64,000 nt of DNA from Methylobacillus sp. MM3 (lineage in GTDB: Bacteria; Pseudomonadota; Gammaproteobacteria; Burkholderiales; Methylophilaceae). The translations under genes were made by a program, and so were the position numbers. Within the stretch, counting starts at the first letter, position 1. Each line of letters starts with the position of its first letter. The stretch spans positions 1 to 64,000 of the forward strand of contig NZ_LXTQ01000057.1 in assembly GCF_001645185.1 (NCBI RefSeq), written 5' to 3'. Below, piece by piece: positions 60,083 to 64,000 of the stretch. Under the pieces are notes generated by a model, which ran no database searches, was not told where the DNA came from, and worked only from the letters and a program-made list of their open reading frames with translations.

Positions 60083-60550
60083 ATGGCTAAAAACAAAGGA
60101 TCGGATTCAAATCCTAAAGTCCTCAAGCTGCTGAACCGCATTCTTGAGCTCGAACTGGCTGGTGTGGTGCGCTATACGCACTATTCGTTGATGGTGTTCG
60201 GCTACAACCGCATTCCCATTATCGGCTGGCTGCGTGAGCAGGCGAACGAGTCGCTGCTGCACGCCGGCAAGGCGGGCGAACTGATTACCCATCTGGGCGG
60301 ACATCCATCGCTTTCCATCGGGCCGCTGCTGGAAACGCACAACCACGACATCGGCGATATCCTGCGTGAGTCGCTGGAGCATGAGAGCATTGCGCTGCAG
60401 GCGTACCGCGACCTGCTGGCCGAGGTCGAAGACAAGTCCGTGATGCTGGAAGAATACGCACGCGAAATGATCTATGCCGAAGAATTGCACCAGGGCGAGG
60501 TCAATAAAATGCTGCGCAAACCCGGCGATGTGGAAGTCTTCAAGGGATAA
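60083..60550 (+). CDS. bfr: Bacterioferritin-like protein
   Basis: The 155-aa protein has the four-helix ferritin length and a dinuclear metal pattern: Glu24 (ELELAG), E56/H60 (ANESLLHAGKAG), E101 (ESLEHESIAL) and E133/H136 (YAEELHQGE). Compared with classical Bfr the second ligand motif is ExxxH rather than ExxH, so it belongs to a side branch and heme binding is not assured. It would store iron or detoxify iron and peroxide. A GGAG site precedes the ATG. Confidence 0.83.
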   Translation: MAKNKGSDSNPKVLKLLNRILELELAGVVRYTHYSLMVFGYNRIPIIGWLREQANESLLHAGKAGELITHLGGHPSLSIGPLLETHNHDIGDILRESLEHESIALQAYRDLLAEVEDKSVMLEEYAREMIYAEELHQGEVNKMLRKPGDVEVFKG

Positions 60551-60797
60551 TTGTGCGAGGGGTGAACATCCAGCCAGGTGAACACGTCGGAAGCCTGAGA
60601 TAGTAAGTCAGTAGCCATCAGGGCGCATCGGGTGCCAAGCACCATTGCGGGCGCCAGCCACTTAGCCAGCGTTTGCTTGGCCGCCACGGACCATGGTGAA
60701 CCTGACTATGGAAGTGCCGCTTTTTTATCAATACCAGCGGCGACCATGTTTTTTCATGCTGGAACTTTCCTGCCGCACGATTTATGCTCACGCCCTT
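60551..60797. other. Gap between bacterioferritin-like and patatin genes
   Basis: I find no supported gene. A small hairpin (GGTGC-CAA-GCACC, near 60630-60642) is the only structure seen. The patatin promoter should lie near its right end. Confidence 0.5.
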
Positions 60798-61739
60798 ATG
60801 AATATCAGCCACGTAAAGACAGAATTTCTCCTTGGGCTGCTGGCCCTTGTGCTCGCAGGCTGCGCCGGCCATCCGCCAATGCACGATACGCAGCCGGTGG
60901 AAGCCAGGCCTCCGGCAGACGCGATAATCAAAACCGGGCCGCCCAAGGTCGCCCTGGTGCTGGGCGGGGGCGCGGTGCGCGGTTTCGCGCATGTGGGCGT
61001 CATCAAGGTACTGGAGGCGCAAGGTATACAGCCGGATTTGGTGGTCGGTACCAGTGCGGGTAGCGTGGTCGGCGTGCTTTATGCCGCGGGATACAGTGGG
61101 TTCGAATTGCAGAAGATTGCCTTCAGGCTCGAAGAGGAGAGCGTGGGCGACTGGATGCTGCCGGATCGTGGCTTCATCAAGGGCGAGGCCCTGCAGAAAT
61201 ACATCAACCAGGCCGTCAACAAGCAGCCCATCGAGAAATTGAAAAGGCCGTTCGCGGCGGTTGCCACCGATCTGCAAAGCGGGGAAATGATGGTATTCCA
61301 ACGCGGCAATGCAGGCATGGCGGTGCGCGCGTCTAGCAGTGTCCCCGGCGTGTTCCAGCCGGTGGCGATCAACGGCCACGATTATGTGGATGGCGGCCTG
61401 GTGAGTCCGGTGCCGGTGAATGTGGCGCGCATGCTGGGTGCCGACGTGATTATCGCGGTGGATATTTCAGCCAAACCGCGTTATGCGCGCGTGGAAGGCC
61501 TGACGGATATTCTGCTGCAAACTTTCGGCATCATGGGGCAGGCAATCAGCAAGACCGAGCTGGCTGGCGCGGACGTGGTGATACGCCCCAATACGATAGG
61601 CTATGGATCAGCGGATTTTGCCCGCAAGCACGAGGCAATACTGGAAGGTGAAAAGGCCGCGCAGGCCGTGGTGCCGTTTATTCGGCAGAAGATTCAGCAG
61701 GCTGCTGCTCGGTCGGCGGCAAGCGCCGCGCGCCATTGA
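60798..61739 (+). CDS. Patatin-like phospholipase lipoprotein (RssA type)
   Basis: The 313-aa protein has a lipoprotein signal (LLGLLALVLAGC) and a patatin domain: oxyanion loop GGGAVRGFAHVGVIKVLEAQG, catalytic Ser in GTSAGSVVGVLY, and catalytic Asp in VDGGLVSPVPV. Patatin hydrolases cleave acyl chains from lipids; here it would act at the envelope. The 3' end overlaps the convergent NlpC/P60 gene by 62 bp. Confidence 0.92.
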   Translation: MNISHVKTEFLLGLLALVLAGCAGHPPMHDTQPVEARPPADAIIKTGPPKVALVLGGGAVRGFAHVGVIKVLEAQGIQPDLVVGTSAGSVVGVLYAAGYSGFELQKIAFRLEEESVGDWMLPDRGFIKGEALQKYINQAVNKQPIEKLKRPFAAVATDLQSGEMMVFQRGNAGMAVRASSSVPGVFQPVAINGHDYVDGGLVSPVPVNVARMLGADVIIAVDISAKPRYARVEGLTDILLQTFGIMGQAISKTELAGADVVIRPNTIGYGSADFARKHEAILEGEKAAQAVVPFIRQKIQQAAARSAASAARH

Positions 61740-62196
61740 AGCGTTTTGCCCAGTAGCTGTCGTTCATGTTGACGACATGAATGCCGCCGCCACTGGAGGG
61801 TGCATGAATGAAACGCCCGTCGCCAACGTAGATGCCGACGTGCGAGAAAGCACTTTTCAGCGTATTGAAGAATACGAGGTCGCCCGGCTGCAACTGTTCG
61901 ACCGGAATGGATTGCCCGAGCTGGCTGATGGCACGCGCGCCATGCGGCAGTGTCAGGTTGGCCGCTTGCTGGAATACATAGCGCACGAAGCCGCTGCAAT
62001 CGAAACCTGTTTCCGGGGATTTGCCACCGTATTTGTATCTGACACCGGTCAGACTGAGGGCGTTGATCAGAATTTCTTGCGCGGCATCCGCCCATCCGGC
62101 TTCGGACTTTTCCGGTTCCTGCATGGCTTCATCTGCGTGGGAGAACATGCACAAACCCGCCAGCCAGATGGCCGCTATGTATTGTTTGCAAGACAT
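61678..62196 (-). CDS. NlpC/P60 peptidoglycan endopeptidase
   Basis: The 172-aa protein has a signal peptide (YIAAIWLAGLCMFSHA) and one NlpC/P60 domain: catalytic Cys in GFDCSGFVRYVFQQ, first His in SHVGIYVGDGRFIHAP, and the expected third polar residue downstream. It cleaves D-glutamyl-diaminopimelate bonds in peptidoglycan peptides. The C-terminal 20 codons lie over the 3' end of the patatin gene on the opposite strand. Start is ATG 62196; no strong ribosome site. Confidence 0.9.
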   Translation of the reverse strand: MSCKQYIAAIWLAGLCMFSHADEAMQEPEKSEAGWADAAQEILINALSLTGVRYKYGGKSPETGFDCSGFVRYVFQQAANLTLPHGARAISQLGQSIPVEQLQPGDLVFFNTLKSAFSHVGIYVGDGRFIHAPSSGGGIHVVNMNDSYWAKRFNGARRLPPTEQQPAESSAE

Positions 62197-62369
62197 AGCG
62201 CCGGATTCTAAAAGAAACGCTAAGCTTTTGTAAACCTTTGAGGCGATTTTACAAAAACGGTTTGAGCCATTCGGACTAATGGCTTTCATATTACAATTGG
62301 AACAGAAGCGGGGCGGAACAAACGTCGCCGCTCCGGGCTCTATCAACCAACCACAGCGGGAGATTAGCC

Positions 62370-63032
62370 ATGAACGACGAACAACGTTTCTCACTCGATG
62401 AAATCAAGGAAAAGGCACGCGACTTGCTGCGCAGCGGCGAGAATGTCCGCGAAAAGCTGCACGACTTGACGGTTGAAGCGCTGACGCAACGCCAGCTTGC
62501 GGAGCAGGAAATCCGCGAAGTGCTGGGCGCCATTACCGAAGGGATCAGCCTGGGCGCCACGGAGCGCGCGGAAGAAGTCCGGGCGGCACTCGGCAACGCC
62601 CTGGGCGGTATGGACGAGGCGCTGGAGCATGCCGCCGAGGCGATGCGGCTGGCGCTGGGCGAGGTCTCGTCTCACGCTCAGGAATTTGCGGAGCAGGATC
62701 TGCGGCAAAGCCTGGGCGATCTGAAAAAACTGGAAGACATGTTCCTGGAAACGGTCAGTCACGTCGCGCAAGAAGCGACAGGGCTGGTTCGGCAGGAAAT
62801 GACCGCCTTGGCCGAGCATGCGCGCCGTACCGGCACCGGTACCGGCGAACGTGTGCGAGAAGTTGCCGAGGAATTTGGCAGCCGCTTGCGCGCCACGGCG
62901 CAACAAGCCAGCGATGCCGGATTGCACGCCGCGCGCGAAATCGGTTCGCGTGTCGCGCTGCTTGCCAGCCGTAAGCTGGCAGAGGCTGCAGAAAAAATCG
63001 AACAAAAAGCACAGGCACTGAAGGATAAATGA
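62370..63032 (+). CDS. Helical coiled protein (DUF6781-like)
   Basis: The 220-aa protein is almost entirely amphipathic helix, rich in Ala, Glu and Arg, with heptad-like runs such as LAEQEIREVLGAITEGISLG and EDMFLETVSHVAQEATGLVR. There is no signal or membrane segment. It resembles DUF6781, whose function is unknown. A GGGAG site precedes the ATG. Its TGA overlaps the ubiB ATG by 4 bp, so it is likely translated with UbiB. Confidence 0.75.
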   Translation: MNDEQRFSLDEIKEKARDLLRSGENVREKLHDLTVEALTQRQLAEQEIREVLGAITEGISLGATERAEEVRAALGNALGGMDEALEHAAEAMRLALGEVSSHAQEFAEQDLRQSLGDLKKLEDMFLETVSHVAQEATGLVRQEMTALAEHARRTGTGTGERVREVAEEFGSRLRATAQQASDAGLHAAREIGSRVALLASRKLAEAAEKIEQKAQALKDK

Positions 63033-64000
63033 TCCGCGAGACCCTTTCCGTAATGCGTGACTTTGGGCGTATGCGCGACATCGCCCGTATTCTTATTTAT
63101 TACGGCTGGGGCGATATCGTCAAACGCCTCGGGCTGGGCAATCTAGCCGAGCGTGCGGGCACAATGCTGCATCGGCAGCAATCCGAGGAGATCAAGCATC
63201 TCGATCCGGCGGTGCGCGTGCGGCTGGCTATCGAGGAACTTGGGCCGACTTTCGTGAAGCTCGGGCAGGTGCTGGCAACCCGGCCCGATATTTTTCCGCC
63301 GCACTGGATTGCCGAATTCGCCAAGCTGCAGGATAGCGTGCCGCCCGAGCCATTCGACGTACTGCTGCCACAGCTTGAAAAATCGCTCGGACGATCGCCG
63401 TTTGAGGTCTTCCAGGAATTGCAGACCGAGGCGATTGCCGGTGCATCCATCGCGCAGGTACATCTGGCCAAGCTGCAAGATGGCACGCCGGTCGTACTCA
63501 AGATACGCCGCCCCAATGTGCGTAACCGCATCGACGCGGATTTGCGCCTGTTGTCTCATCTGGCACGGCTGGCGGAGTCCGAGATGCCGGAGGTGCGACG
63601 TTTCCAGCCTGGCAAGATCGTCGCGCAATTCGCCAAATCCTTGCGCCGCGAACTCGACCTGGCAATAGAAGGGCGCAATACGGATCGGTTTGCCCGGAAT
63701 TTTGCGGCCGATAAACATATCGTTTTTGCAAAAGTGCATTGGGAACATACCAGCGAAGACCTGCTGGTAATGGAGCGCATCGACGGTATTCCCGGCAACG
63801 ATCTCGACAGCGCGAGATTATCCGGGTTGGACCTCAAGAAGTTGGGTGCTCGCGGCGCGGATGCGCTGCTCAAGATGGTGCTGATTGACGGTTTTTTTCA
63901 CGCAGATCCGCATCCTGGCAATGTGTTTTTCCTGCCTGACAACCGCATCGCGCTGATCGATTGCGGCATGGTGGGGCGTATCAGCCTGGATAGGCGCGAC
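63029..64000 (+). CDS. ubiB: UbiB family ABC1-type kinase-like protein, 3' end beyond window
   Basis: The visible 324 residues include the UbiB-specific KxGQ-type segment EELGPTFVKLGQVLATRPD, the ABC1 nucleotide loop AGASIAQVHLAKLQDG, VVLKIRRPN, the LVMERIDGI hinge, and the catalytic HADPHPGNVFF. The final IDCGMVGRISLDRRD carries the metal-binding DxG. UbiB is needed for ubiquinone synthesis, probably as an ATPase that makes lipid intermediates available. It overlaps the helical-protein gene by 4 bp. Confidence 0.93.
   Translation, partial: MIRETLSVMRDFGRMRDIARILIYYGWGDIVKRLGLGNLAERAGTMLHRQQSEEIKHLDPAVRVRLAIEELGPTFVKLGQVLATRPDIFPPHWIAEFAKLQDSVPPEPFDVLLPQLEKSLGRSPFEVFQELQTEAIAGASIAQVHLAKLQDGTPVVLKIRRPNVRNRIDADLRLLSHLARLAESEMPEVRRFQPGKIVAQFAKSLRRELDLAIEGRNTDRFARNFAADKHIVFAKVHWEHTSEDLLVMERIDGIPGNDLDSARLSGLDLKKLGARGADALLKMVLIDGFFHADPHPGNVFFLPDNRIALIDCGMVGRISLDRRD

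Noticed and set aside
1-64000. CRISPR array, rRNA operon, complete insertion sequence or prophage
   Set aside because: I found no evenly spaced direct repeats, no rRNA sequence and no block of phage structural genes; the single ASCH-like gene is not enough.

Overview
The window looks like a chromosome segment of a free-living, respiring betaproteobacterium, moderately GC-rich, plausibly from the Nitrosomonadales/Gallionellaceae side of the class. That placement is inferred from protein character and gene order (type-4 uracil-DNA glycosylase, rimI, tsaB, tRNA-Arg; coq7, glcF-like, ctpA) and was not tested by any search. Both strands carry tightly packed genes, and many neighbours overlap by 4 bp (ATGA).

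Layout. 0-4.3 kb: a TPM-domain/LemA pair, then udg-rimI-tsaB and tRNA-Arg(ACG); a RAYT transposase with flanking REPIN palindromes sits in frame inside udg, and another REPIN is read in frame at the start of the TPM gene. 4.5-11 kb: a tripartite RND efflux system with a TetR repressor and two matching operators. 11-16.7 kb: small accessory genes with their own regulators (SnoaL-like, TetR, a secreted protein, a hydrolase, a reductase, GlxA-type AraC, Lrp). 16.8-22.4 kb: leuA, LysR, rnk, an ASCH-like protein, a degenerate GGDEF protein, a thioredoxin and an internally duplicated acidic protein. 22.5-30.9 kb: a Fur-box-controlled NIS siderophore operon in the vibrioferrin order (pvsABCDE) ending in an SbnG-like gene. 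30.9-36.6 kb: two divergent membrane acyltransferases, then a sigma-54-like promoter before three envelope/secreted proteins. 36.6-46.6 kb: a signalling block made of a REC-PAS-PAS-GGDEF-EAL protein, a MASE1-CHASE-PAS-PAS histidine kinase, and a 1300-aa double-solute-binding-domain GGDEF-EAL protein whose stop overlaps bioA. 46.6-57 kb: bioA, dacB, a hydrolase, FKBP, a tiny DUF3149 gene, ubiD, an OsmC-like gene, DUF2322, a 269-bp palindromic MITE-like element, coq7, a glcF-like gene and ctpA. 57-64 kb: a SelW-like protein, a Fur-controlled TonB receptor, a bacterioferritin-like protein, a patatin lipoprotein, an NlpC/P60 hydrolase, a helical protein and the start of ubiB.

How they work together. 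Iron handling is the strongest theme: siderophore synthesis and export (22.5-30.9 kb), a separately Fur-boxed outer-membrane receptor (57.7 kb) and an iron-storage-like protein (60 kb). Three ubiquinone-pathway genes (ubiD, coq7, ubiB) point to a respiratory lifestyle. The c-di-GMP block beside acyltransferases and secreted proteins suggests control of surface or matrix properties. The most unusual items are the RAYT/REPIN insertion in udg, the vibrioferrin-like operon with its own SbnG, the multi-sensor c-di-GMP enzyme coupled to bioA, and the palindromic element between coq7 and the DUF2322 gene.
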